Source: DATJQA01 sp041169145 (GTDB lineage Bacteria; Patescibacteriota; Minisyncoccia; UBA6257; 2-01-FULL-56-20). From it: a stretch of 18,946 nt of DNA. This document shows positions 5,051 to 12,413 of this stretch, in pieces. The DNA is taken from the NCBI GenBank assembly GCA_041169145.1, contig JBEEJO010000010.1, positions 1 to 18,946 of the forward strand. Direction: 5' to 3'. Position numbers and translations under genes: made by a program. Below the pieces are notes generated by a model. The model had not been told where the DNA came from. It saw nothing but the letters and a program-made list of their open reading frames with translations, and made no database searches. The stretch's first letter is position 1, and every line of letters starts with the position of its first letter.

Positions 5051-5413
5051 GCGCTTCGGAACACCGTATGGCGGACATCCAAAGAATGAGCCCCTCGGGC
5101 CGAAGGCTTGTGACAGACGTGTTCAAGGTCGCACCAGAAGATAAAACGCTTCGTACAACCTTACGATACGACAAATAGATCTTCTGATCGCGGTCACGCT
5201 CTCTCTGTCTTCCGGGATAGATAGCGAGGGACGTGGTCGGGATCGGTCATTCGCCTCTGCTCGGTTCTAGGGGAACACCCGGCCGAGAGCAGAAGCGGGT
5301 GGCGGATTCGGCCATACAAATCAAAAGGTCGGGTGAGCAACATCTCACTAAACATCCTACATCCATTTATCCCTCCGAACGGAAACCAATAAGCGGAGGG
5401 TACACATTACACA
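5051..5413. other. Leader region of the surface-fibre locus, no gene
   Basis: No convincing gene. A 36-codon frame starting at the ATG at 5068 has no ribosome site. The region has several inverted repeats: 5135-5142 with 5179-5186 (CAGAAGAT/ATCTTCTG), an imperfect stem around 5252-5293 (ctgctc/gagcag type), and the Shine-Dalgarno hairpin at 5371-5400. I find no good -35/-10 pair directly upstream of the 5414 gene. Its transcript may start in this region from a weak or regulated promoter, or come from 4807. Confidence 0.45.
5371..5400 (+). promoter_or_regulatory. Hairpin that sequesters the Shine-Dalgarno of the first TasA-like gene
   Basis: CCCTCCG (5371-5377) pairs perfectly with CGGAGGG (5394-5400), which contains the only GGAGG before the ATG at 5414; the loop is 16 nt. 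The GGAGG to ATG spacing is long (14 nt). Base pairing would hide the ribosome site, so translation could depend on opening the stem. Confidence 0.5.
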
Positions 5414-6580
5414 ATGAAAAAAATACTACTTAGTGCGAGTTTGATCGTTGCGGTTGGAGCCGCCGTCATCGGCGCGACCTCCGCGTTCTTCAACGACACA
5501 GAGACCTCGACGGGGAACACCTTCACCGCGGGCGCTCTCGATCTGAAGATCGACAACACGAGCTACGGTTTCGATTGGAATAATCCGCTGGCCGAAAAGC
5601 CGACCGGCGCTTGGGGCCTGAACCCCCTGAATACCTGGCAGTTAAGCGACCTCACGAACCAGTTGTTCTTCAACTTCGTTGACCTCAAGCCGGGCGACTA
5701 CGGCGAAGACACCATTTCCGCGCACGTTGATAACGATGCGTGGGCTTGCGTCAAGTTGACACTCACGGATACCCCGGAGAACAACCGCAATGAGGCGGAA
5801 TTGGAGGCGGGCGACGTCACGAGCGGCGCAAGCGAAGGCGAACTTCAGAGCTATCTGAACTTCGCGTTCTGGAAAGATGACGGCGACAACGTCTATGAGG
5901 AAGGCGAAGGGCCGATCCTCTTCAACGGACCAGCCAACACGCTGAGCGGGCAGTGGGAGGCGATTGCCGATGCTGCTCATGGACCGGCGCTTCCGGCGAA
6001 TGGGCCCGAGACCGCTTCATACATCGGCAAGTTCTGGTGCTTCGGTACCATCTCCGAGAATGCGGTTAACCGCGAGTTGAGCGACAACACCGCACCGACC
6101 GAAGACACGACGGGCTTCAACTGCGTTGACCTGGATCCCCAGGACAACGTTGCGCAGACCGACGGCGTGAAGATGGATGTGGCGTTCTACTCGGTACAGG
6201 CTCGTCACAACGACCAGTTCCTGTGCTCGTCGTTGAATCAGCCGACGGAGCCGGAGACAGCAACAGTTACTCTCGACAAGGTTGTGACGTTCACGCAAGC
6301 CTCCGTTCAGGGAGTTGATGTGAATGACTTCACACTCCACTTGGTTGGACCGGGCGGCGACCACATCCTAGTTGATGAAGTTGCTATGCCTGGACTCACA
6401 CCGGGTGCGTACACCGTATCTGAGGTCTACTCCAATGACCCCGCTGGTATCCAGTTCAACGGATCGTTCAGTGGTGGTTGCGCCGAGATTGGCGATACGG
6501 GCACTGCAACCATGAACGTTGTGGCTGGCGTGAATCCAACCTGCGTAATCACGAACTTGGTTACAACGCCAATCGAATAG
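5414..6580 (+). CDS. TasA/camelysin-like secreted fibre protein with CnaB-like C-terminal module
   Basis: 388 residues. The N-terminus is a SipW-cognate signal (hydrophobic 4-24, then SAFFNDTETSTGNTFTAGAL), closely matching B. subtilis TasA (AAFNDIKSKDATFASGTLDL); SipW would cut around residue 24-25. Residues 26-275 form the TasA/CalY-like domain, including FFNFVDLKPGDYGEDTIS (compare NLKPGD in TasA). It has an acidic loop DDGDNVYEEGE (155-165), a candidate calcium site, and four cysteines (112, 209, 237, 271) conserved in the two paralogs. Residues about 283-383 form a CnaB/prealbumin-like module with Lys289, Glu337 and Asn381 placed as in isopeptide-forming domains, plus a Cys pair (356, 377). 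Surface or extracellular. First gene of the fibre locus; its ribosome site is hidden in a hairpin. Likely a polymerising subunit. Confidence 0.88.
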   Translation: MKKILLSASLIVAVGAAVIGATSAFFNDTETSTGNTFTAGALDLKIDNTSYGFDWNNPLAEKPTGAWGLNPLNTWQLSDLTNQLFFNFVDLKPGDYGEDTISAHVDNDAWACVKLTLTDTPENNRNEAELEAGDVTSGASEGELQSYLNFAFWKDDGDNVYEEGEGPILFNGPANTLSGQWEAIADAAHGPALPANGPETASYIGKFWCFGTISENAVNRELSDNTAPTEDTTGFNCVDLDPQDNVAQTDGVKMDVAFYSVQARHNDQFLCSSLNQPTEPETATVTLDKVVTFTQASVQGVDVNDFTLHLVGPGGDHILVDEVAMPGLTPGAYTVSEVYSNDPAGIQFNGSFSGGCAEIGDTGTATMNVVAGVNPTCVITNLVTTPIE

Positions 6581-6604
6581 CCCAATATCCTCACGCATCT
6601 CTCC

Positions 6605-6645
6605 TTACCCCCCTCCTAACTTTCTGAGAAGAAACTTAGGAGGGT
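6605..6645 (+). terminator. Hairpin between first and second TasA-like genes
   Basis: Stem 6611-6619 (ccctcctaa) with 6636-6644 (ttaggaggg), a C-C mismatch, then tttct/agaaa capped by GAGA (GNRA). A further tta/taa pairing occurs at the base. No T-tract. A second small hairpin (6659-6664 with 6678-6683) follows before the next gene. Probably a partial terminator or RNA stability element. Confidence 0.5.
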
Positions 6646-6700
6646 AAAGGGGAGGTCGGGCGAGTTTCGGGGAACTTCTCGCCTTTGAGGAAACACGAAC

Positions 6701-9310
6701 ATGAAACGAATACTCTCAAGCATAGGCCTCATTGCGGCCGTGAGCGTTATGGTCATCGGAGGGACGAACGCGTTCTTCAGCGACACGGAAACGTCGTCGG
6801 GGAACACCTTCGCCGCCGGCGCCATTGACCTCAAGGTGGACAATGAGTCCTACTACAATCAAAACGTTTGCGCTCCCGACGCGAACGACATAGACCATGA
6901 CACAAACCTGACGGAATACGTCTGGCAGGGTTCGTCGCTCTATCCCGTTCCCGGAACGGACTGCACGACGAGCTGGGGTTTGGATGACCTGTCGAACGGG
7001 CATCTCTTCTTCAACTTCACCGACCTCAAACCGGACGATGACGGCGAAGACACCATCTCGCTCCACGTGCAGAACGACGCGTGGGCGTGCATGGATCTGA
7101 CCTTGACGTCAAACGACGACGCGTCCTCCAACGAGCCGGAGCTTGATGTTCCGGGCGAAGTGCAGGATAACCCCGTTGACAAATGGGACGGCGAGCTTGC
7201 ACAGGCGCTCAAATTCGTCTGGTGGGCGGATGACGGCGACAACGTGCTTGAGGACGGCGAGAAAATACTTTCGGGCGACGGCACCGTCCCCGGAGGCATA
7301 GAATCGCTCTACGACCTCGGCACGGCGCACGTCTTCTCGGTCGCGCTCGCGGATTCCCAGGGAAACGTCTGGGACAACACGGGCCCGATGAAGGCGAACG
7401 CGATGCCGTACTACATCGGCAAGGCGTGGTGCTTCGGCACGATGGCCCTCGCGCCGGTTGCGAATGGACAGGGCGTAAGTCCGTCCGTGAATGCGGGCGT
7501 CACCTGCGACGGCTCGGGCCTCGGCAACGGGACCCAGACCGACGAAGCGACGCTTGACGTCCAGTTCCGCGCCATGCAGGCGCGGCACAACGCGAACTTC
7601 CTCTGCAATCCGGTGACGACGGGAACCATAGTCGTCCGGAAAGCTGTTGAGCCGGGCAACGACCCGACACCTGCTGACCAGACGACCTTCGCGCCGTACG
7701 AGATAGACGGAAATGCTATCACGCTTGGCGTGCCGGTTCCGGTTGCTCCCGGTCCGCATACCGTGACGGAAACGAACAACGATCCGCAATACCAGGCGAC
7801 ATTCACGCTTGATTGCGCGCCTTCGGGCGTGGTGAACGTTGTCGCCGGTGAGGACTACGAATGCAGCATCACGAACACGTACATTCCGCAAACCGGAACC
7901 ATAACGATCACGAAGGTCCTCTCGCCGGCGGAAGATCCCGGTACATTCGACCTGCAGATCGACAACAGTACTGCCGGAACCGGCAGCAATGTCGGTGATG
8001 GCGGAACGACCGGAGCGGTCGTCGTCGGCGTGGGTGTGCATACGATCGGTGAGATCGCCCACAGCGGCACGGATCTCAGCAATTACACACCGGTTCTCGG
8101 AGGTGATGCGGACTGCGTTGATGGCAATGTCGACGTCTCCTTGGGCGAGAATGTGAATTGCACCATCACGAACACGCGCATTCCGCAGTGCACCTACCAA
8201 GTTGGCGCGAACCTCGTGACGAACGGCGGATTTGAGGTCCCAGAAGTGACGCACGCGTCGAATTGGGACATCTTCCCGTCGCCCGTTACGGGCTGGAACG
8301 TTGAGTGGCGCGGAGACATCCCTGCTTCGTACGACCCGCCGGGCGCTGTGCCCGTGCAGTCGCGTCCGAATCCGGCGAACATCGAGCTTCATGAAGGCGT
8401 TGTCGGCCCGGCTTTCGAAGGCAACCAATACGTGGAGTTAGACTCCGATTGGGGAGGCCACGCCGCACCGGATTATTCCGGAGAGCCGGCATCGGCATCC
8501 ATCTACCAAGACATCGCGACGACCGCGGGTGCGACGTACCAGATCAAGTATGTCTGGGCTCCGCGTCCCGGTACGACGGCAGCGAACAATCGGCTTGAAG
8601 TGCAGTGGAACAATGTCGTCGTTGACGACACCGGTACGATGGCCGACCCGCCCGCCGCCGGCATCCAGTGGATAGAGCGGACGGTGCAGGTGACCGCAAC
8701 GGGCGCGACGACGCGCTTGCGCCTCACCGACCGCGGCACGGCTGATTCGCTCGGAACATTCGTTGACAAGGTCCAGGTGTACCAGATCTCGTGCCCCGGC
8801 GACAGCGGGCCGCAAAACCTCCTTTCCGACAGCTTCGGAACGGGAAGCAGCGCGAACGACATCCCGAATTGGGATGAAGAAGGCGCTGACTCGGACAGCA
8901 CGACGAACGCGCAGGCCGCCGGCTCCGGACAAGAATCCGCGAGCGCGAACGGCGACCGATTCGCGCGCATCGGGCAGGACGAGTGGATCTGCAGCCCCGT
9001 TACGACCACGGGAAACCATGGACTCCTCCTCTCGTACTTCTGGAGAGGCGATGACGACGCCGAGCCGGACGACTTCGGGTACGTTGAGTACGCGACAGGC
9101 GGAACATGCGCTTCGGCAACATGGACTTCGGTCGCTGCGTATCCGCTTGATGCGGATCCATCCGGCGGAGAGGTCTGGAACGGAGCGGTGAATCCGGTCT
9201 CGGTCGGCATTGGAGACGGCGCGACGCTCATCCGCTTCCGGCAGGATTCGGATTCCGCGAACGAGAACTTCCGCGTTGACGGCATAAGCCTGACCGGCAT
9301 TCCGAACTAG
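6701..9310 (+). CDS. Large TasA-like secreted protein with two CnaB-like modules and two lectin-like C-terminal domains
   Basis: 869 residues. SipW-cognate signal (hydrophobic 4-24, then NAFFSDTETSSGNTFAAGAIDL). TasA-like domain to about 303, with FFNFTDLKPDDDGEDTIS, acidic loop DDGDNVLEDGE (177-187) and the same four cysteine contexts as its neighbour. Two CnaB/prealbumin-like modules follow: about 306-397 (Lys314, Glu357, Asn392) and 398-496 (Lys405, Glu451, Asn491), each ending C-[ST]-I-T-N-T. Residues 497-697 (LVTNGGFEVP...GNQYVELDSDWGG) resemble DUF642-like, galactose-binding-type beta-sandwiches found in secreted glycan-binding proteins. Residues 700-869 form another beta-rich domain with a sandwich-like pattern. 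GAGG at 6687-6690 lies 10 nt before the ATG. It may be a tip or adhesive subunit of the fibre; this is inference. Confidence 0.87.
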   Translation: MKRILSSIGLIAAVSVMVIGGTNAFFSDTETSSGNTFAAGAIDLKVDNESYYNQNVCAPDANDIDHDTNLTEYVWQGSSLYPVPGTDCTTSWGLDDLSNGHLFFNFTDLKPDDDGEDTISLHVQNDAWACMDLTLTSNDDASSNEPELDVPGEVQDNPVDKWDGELAQALKFVWWADDGDNVLEDGEKILSGDGTVPGGIESLYDLGTAHVFSVALADSQGNVWDNTGPMKANAMPYYIGKAWCFGTMALAPVANGQGVSPSVNAGVTCDGSGLGNGTQTDEATLDVQFRAMQARHNANFLCNPVTTGTIVVRKAVEPGNDPTPADQTTFAPYEIDGNAITLGVPVPVAPGPHTVTETNNDPQYQATFTLDCAPSGVVNVVAGEDYECSITNTYIPQTGTITITKVLSPAEDPGTFDLQIDNSTAGTGSNVGDGGTTGAVVVGVGVHTIGEIAHSGTDLSNYTPVLGGDADCVDGNVDVSLGENVNCTITNTRIPQCTYQVGANLVTNGGFEVPEVTHASNWDIFPSPVTGWNVEWRGDIPASYDPPGAVPVQSRPNPANIELHEGVVGPAFEGNQYVELDSDWGGHAAPDYSGEPASASIYQDIATTAGATYQIKYVWAPRPGTTAANNRLEVQWNNVVVDDTGTMADPPAAGIQWIERTVQVTATGATTRLRLTDRGTADSLGTFVDKVQVYQISCPGDSGPQNLLSDSFGTGSSANDIPNWDEEGADSDSTTNAQAAGSGQESASANGDRFARIGQDEWICSPVTTTGNHGLLLSYFWRGDDDAEPDDFGYVEYATGGTCASATWTSVAAYPLDADPSGGEVWNGAVNPVSVGIGDGATLIRFRQDSDSANENFRVDGISLTGIPN

Positions 9311-9360
9311 CCCTTTGGCTCTCTTGAGCACGAAGACGAAATTCTTCGAGCTCTGGCGGA

Positions 9361-9395
9361 CCCCGACGCCTCCTTGCAGGAAAGGAGGGTCGGGG
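9361..9395 (+). terminator. Hairpin after the second TasA-like gene
   Basis: Two stacked helices separated by a single bulged G: ccccgac (9361-9367) with gtcgggg (9389-9395), and cctcctt (9369-9375) with aaggagg (9382-9388), with a 6-nt loop. No T-tract follows. Same CCTCC/GGAGG arm type as the hairpins before the other two paralogs. Confidence 0.55.
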
Positions 9396-9433
9396 AGGCC
9401 AGGGTTTGACGACCCTAGAATAATTACCAGCGT

Positions 9434-10336
9434 ATGAAAAAGATCGGAACCAGCATCGGCATGATATTCGCAACGCTCGCGCTCGTGGGCGTGACGTGGT
9501 TCGCGATGAGCGGAAGCTCCGGCATCACGTTCGCGATGGGCGGGTTGAACCTCACCATTGATTCCAAGGGTTTTTACAACGGCGTGAAGGTTCCGTCGGC
9601 GACATGGAAGCTGAAGAACCTCGTTCCGGGTACGGATAAGTTCTTCAACTTTGACGACGTGAAGCCGGGGGATTACGGTTGCGACCTCGTTTCTATGCAC
9701 GTGCAGGACGATGATGCGTATATGTGCATGGATTTCAAGAACTTCGCCCAGGACGAAAATGGCGTGAACGAACCCGAGTCGCAGGCGTCGGGAAAGAATC
9801 TCGCGGACGGAACGGAATTTTTCGGCTGGATGGACGACGGCGACGGCAAGTATGAACCGCCGAGCGAAAAGGCGCTCTTCGGCACGTCCACCCAGGCGGC
9901 CTCGTCGGTATTGAACAACACGACCTACGCCATCGCCGACGCGCGGCGCGGCAACTCGTGCAAGAAGGATTCCGCGCGCTATGTCGGGATGTGCTGGTGC
10001 GCGGGGGATCTCGTCGTCCAGCCGGACGGGAAGTTCACGTGCGATCCGAACACGCTCGGGAATTCGTCACAGACCGATTCGTTCTCCGTGGACGTGGAGA
10101 TCCGCGCGACGCCCGAAAAGTACGACAAGAAGTTCTCGTGCGGCGGGAATCCGCCCGTCAATCCTCCGTGCGAGAAGTGCGGCGGGAAAGACACGCGGGA
10201 TTTTGAGAAAGAGGATAACTTCAGGCACGACGACCGCTTTGACGGCCGGGGAGACCGAAATGACGATGCGGATCATAACGGGAAGAACGGTGACAAAAAG
10301 GACGATGGCAAGAAGGGGAACGGCCATGACAACTAG
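9434..10336 (+). CDS. Divergent TasA-like protein with charged low-complexity tail
   Basis: 300 residues, clearly related to the two preceding proteins: FFNFDDVKPGDYGCDLVSMHVQDDD, the acidic loop DDGDGKYEPPSE (134-145), Y-V-G-M-C-W-C-A-G and QTDSFSVDVEIRA. The N-terminal hydrophobic stretch is present (4-26), but the F-F-x-D-T-E-T-S signature after the signal is lost and replaced by MSGSSGITFAMGGLNLTID. There is no CnaB-like module. After the domain come C-E-K-C (Cys246, Cys249) and about 50 residues made almost only of Asp, Lys, Gly, Arg, His and Asn. No Shine-Dalgarno precedes the ATG. It may be a specialised subunit (anchor, cap or calcium/polyanion binding); SipW processing is less certain than for its paralogs. 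sipW follows after 18 nt. Confidence 0.82.
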   Translation: MKKIGTSIGMIFATLALVGVTWFAMSGSSGITFAMGGLNLTIDSKGFYNGVKVPSATWKLKNLVPGTDKFFNFDDVKPGDYGCDLVSMHVQDDDAYMCMDFKNFAQDENGVNEPESQASGKNLADGTEFFGWMDDGDGKYEPPSEKALFGTSTQAASSVLNNTTYAIADARRGNSCKKDSARYVGMCWCAGDLVVQPDGKFTCDPNTLGNSSQTDSFSVDVEIRATPEKYDKKFSCGGNPPVNPPCEKCGGKDTRDFEKEDNFRHDDRFDGRGDRNDDADHNGKNGDKKDDGKKGNGHDN

Positions 10337-10354
10337 AACCGCGTAACGCGAACC

Positions 10355-10900
10355 ATGAAACGCATCGGCAACATCATCTATTACATCGTGCTCGCTGCGC
10401 TCTGCGCCGTGGCTTTGCTCGTGGCGTTCTCGGCGTTTCCGATACCGGGGAATTACGAACTCAAAGTGGTGCGGTCCGGCTCCATGGAACCGACCATCCA
10501 CACGGGGAGCGTGGTTGTGGTCAAACCCGCGTCGTCGTATGCGGTGGACGATATCGTGATGTTCGAGGGCGGCATGCGCGACGAGGACGGCAAGCGCGTG
10601 CCGGTGACGCACCGCATCGTCGCGATGCACACGGAGGGCTCGCGGACATTCTACAAGACGAAAGGCGACGCGAATGAGGAGGCGGACACGGGGGAAATTA
10701 TGGAGCGGAGCATTTTCGGCAGAGTGTTGTTCTCCGTTCCGTACGTGGGCTTTGCGGTGGAAGCGGCGCGCCGGCCTTATGGATTTCTCGCCATCATTCT
10801 TGTTCCGGCGCTCATCATCGTGTGGGACCAGGGCGCGAACATCTATCGCGAAGTCCGGAAGCTGAAACGGGCGAAACAAGAACACGCCGCCAATGTCTGA
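10355..10900 (+). CDS. sipW: SipW-type signal peptidase I
   Basis: 181-residue membrane signal peptidase of the ER/archaeal (SipW) branch of family S26, which uses a Ser-His dyad instead of Ser-Lys. Seen here: an N-terminal membrane helix (about 8-30), the catalytic Ser43 in R-S-G-S-M-E-P-T, His86 in VTHRIVAMH, the KGDAN box with Asp105, and a C-terminal membrane helix (about 141-158, GFLAIILVPALIIVW) followed by a basic tail. Both helices and the C-terminal anchor fit the family. In B. subtilis SipW processes TasA and TapA; here at least three neighbouring proteins carry matching signals. It overlaps the next gene by 8 nt and follows the third TasA-like gene by 18 nt, so these are one operon. 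No Shine-Dalgarno is seen. Confidence 0.95.
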   Translation: MKRIGNIIYYIVLAALCAVALLVAFSAFPIPGNYELKVVRSGSMEPTIHTGSVVVVKPASSYAVDDIVMFEGGMRDEDGKRVPVTHRIVAMHTEGSRTFYKTKGDANEEADTGEIMERSIFGRVLFSVPYVGFAVEAARRPYGFLAIILVPALIIVWDQGANIYREVRKLKRAKQEHAANV

Positions 10901-12080
10901 ATTCTCCGTACAAAAGCGCCGGCAACTGCGGTCCTCATTCCGAGGGATGCTCGTGTTGTGGCTCCTCGCGGGGTTGAACTTCGCCGGTCTGCAGGCGGTG
11001 GGCGACACGCTGGCCCATTTCAATGATACCGAGGCATCTGTCGGGAATATCCTGAAGGGATCGGAGGTCGATTTTCTTGCGGAATCGCAGGTTGCGCTCC
11101 TGCGGAGCGCGATACAGGAGTCGCACATTGAGGACGGATATACCTATCACATCACCGTTACGTCGGAGAATAAGGACGGGTTTCGGTATGTGGCACGCGC
11201 GGCGGATCTGGATGGCGATTTGTGCGACGGGCTGAAGCTTCGCGCATCGCACGATGGCGCGGAAACGTACGCCGGTTTTCTTTCGGAGTTCCTGACCGAT
11301 CCCATCGCCTATGAGGGTCCGACGAGTTGGGACTTTGAGGTCACGCGGCTTTCCGACGGGTTGTATGGCATCTGTGCTTTTGACCTTGAGTTCGTCGGGT
11401 GGCAGGGCGGCTCACCGGTTCCGTCCGGCTATACCGATCTTGAATCTCTGCATGAAGTGGTGAACTACACGGAAGCGGGCGAGGATGTGCAAGTATCGCC
11501 GCTTTTCGCCTTCGCGCGTTTCGGCGGCGCGCCTCCTGTTGGCGGCGAAGGCGATGTGCTTGGTGTTTCGGATGAGGAAGGAGCTGGAGAAGACGCTTCG
11601 TCAACGCCGACCGCCGTGGATGCGGGGCAGGAGAGCGCGCCGCCCGTGGATCCGGATGCGACATCGCAAGGCGGGGGCGGGGGACCGGCGGTGAACGACG
11701 CTCCGCAACCGGAAGCGACCGAATCGATCGACGCCACAAGCACTCTTCCGGATGATCCGCAAACGCCGACAAGTACTCCGACATCAACCGATCCGGAAGC
11801 CGGAATTTCAGAGCCGCCCGCCGATGGAGCAACTCCTCCGGCGGATAATGGAACAGGTCAGCCGCTCGTGGACATGGCCGCGACGATGAGCGAACCGAAA
11901 AAAGAAGAGCCGCCCGTCACGCCGGATGTCGTTGATGAAACGACGGATCAGAACGCGAACGGCGGCACAGATGGGAATAATGCTCCGCCAGAACCGCCGC
12001 CGGCACCCGAACCGCCGCCACCGCCGCCCGCGCAGGAATCCGCGCCGCCGCTCGTGATAGACATCATCTCTCCGAGCTAG
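10893..12080 (+). CDS. SipW-cognate secreted protein with long disordered tail (possible TapA-like partner)
   Basis: 395 residues. A basic N-terminus (QKRRQLRSSFR) and one hydrophobic helix (about 18-38) are followed by TLAHFNDTEASVGNIL, the SipW-type motif also found in the TasA-like proteins. Residues about 55-205 form a beta-rich domain (YTYHITVTSENKDGFRYVARAADLDGDLCDGLKL...) with few clear relatives that I can name; two cysteines (CDGL and ICAF) may pair. From about 206 to the end the protein is low-complexity, rich in Pro, Asp, Glu, Thr, Ser and Gly, with a PPPAPEPPPPPP run, and ends LVIDIISPS. The start is translationally coupled to sipW (8-nt overlap). By position and signal it could be the accessory or anchoring protein of the fibre, as TapA is in Bacillus, but it is not a recognisable TapA homolog. 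Confidence 0.8.
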   Translation: MSEFSVQKRRQLRSSFRGMLVLWLLAGLNFAGLQAVGDTLAHFNDTEASVGNILKGSEVDFLAESQVALLRSAIQESHIEDGYTYHITVTSENKDGFRYVARAADLDGDLCDGLKLRASHDGAETYAGFLSEFLTDPIAYEGPTSWDFEVTRLSDGLYGICAFDLEFVGWQGGSPVPSGYTDLESLHEVVNYTEAGEDVQVSPLFAFARFGGAPPVGGEGDVLGVSDEEGAGEDASSTPTAVDAGQESAPPVDPDATSQGGGGGPAVNDAPQPEATESIDATSTLPDDPQTPTSTPTSTDPEAGISEPPADGATPPADNGTGQPLVDMAATMSEPKKEEPPVTPDVVDETTDQNANGGTDGNNAPPEPPPAPEPPPPPPAQESAPPLVIDIISPS

Positions 12081-12128
12081 AACAGAACGTTTCCGGGTAG
12101 CTTCCGAAACGAAGTTCATCGTTCACAC

Positions 12129-12162
12129 CATTCCACCATTCTCAAGAATGGTGGAATGTTTT
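12129..12162 (+). terminator. Terminator of the fibre operon
   Basis: A 14-bp perfect stem, 12129-12142 (cattccaccattct) with 12145-12158 (agaatggtggaatg), 2-nt centre, followed by TTTTAT. It nearly repeats the inverted repeat at 12914-12943 inside the giant gene. Confidence 0.85.
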
Positions 12163-12264
12163 ATGGAGGAGAAATGGAGAGAAAAGAGCGTGCGGGAGGT
12201 GAGCGCGTGAAAAATGCCGCTATGGGCGGGATTTGCGTTATTCACAGGATGTTGCGAAATCCTC

Positions 12265-12293
12265 TTGACACTGCAATACGGCAGACCTACGAT
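12265..12293 (+). promoter_or_regulatory. Sigma70-type promoter of a small RNA
   Basis: Consensus TTGACA at 12265-12270, 17-nt spacer, TACGAT at 12288-12293. Predicted transcription start about 12300. Confidence 0.65.
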
Positions 12294-12299
12294 ATGGCC

Positions 12300-12413
12300 A
12301 CGCTTTAGGGAGCGGACCAGGGAAGAACCTCCACAACGGAAAAGGTTTTTTCGCAGAATTGCCGCTCGTCGGAGACAGGGAACCCCGATGGAACACGATT
12401 CCAGGGGGTTTTT
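12300..12413 (+). ncRNA. Candidate small RNA upstream of the giant adhesin gene
   Basis: About 114 nt between the promoter at 12265-12293 and a terminator ending in T5 (12409-12413). Internal hairpin aacct (12326-12330) with aggtt (12343-12347) is itself followed by T-rich sequence (12346-12351), so a shorter product of about 50 nt is possible. ACCTCCA (12327-12333) occurs in the stem and loop of this hairpin; the same heptamer occurs in the small RNA at 4596-4721. The terminator has stem aacccc (12381-12386) with ggggtt (12405-12410), and an inner ggaa/ttcc. It could alternatively be an attenuated leader of the giant gene, which starts 54 nt after the terminator. Confidence 0.55.
12381..12413 (+). 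terminator. Intrinsic terminator or attenuator before the giant gene
   Basis: aacccc (12381-12386) with ggggtt (12405-12410), internal loop, ggaa/ttcc, loop cacga, then TTTTT to 12413. Confidence 0.7.

Noticed and set aside
4635..5178. Overlapping open frames (ending 5144 and 5178) in the gene-free region
   Set aside because: No ribosome sites, they cross two terminators, and the composition is that of random sequence. A 36-codon frame from 5068 looks somewhat more protein-like but has no start signal.
4596..5190. tmRNA, RNase P RNA, SRP RNA, 6S RNA or tRNA
   Set aside because: I looked for their conserved cores (tag reading frame and T-arm end, P4, SRP tetraloop region, acceptor stems) and found none. 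A GTTCGAGAC string at 4903 resembles a T-arm, but no tRNA fold surrounds it.
7109..9700. Long open frames on the minus strand (up to 439 codons)
   Set aside because: Shadows of the 869-aa gene caused by GC-rich codon bias; their products are Arg/His-rich with no domains, while the + frame has clear domains.
12174..12308. 44-codon frame with a GGAGGA site, directly after the operon terminator
   Set aside because: It has a start signal but covers the small-RNA promoter; no family resemblance. Possible but not supported enough to list.
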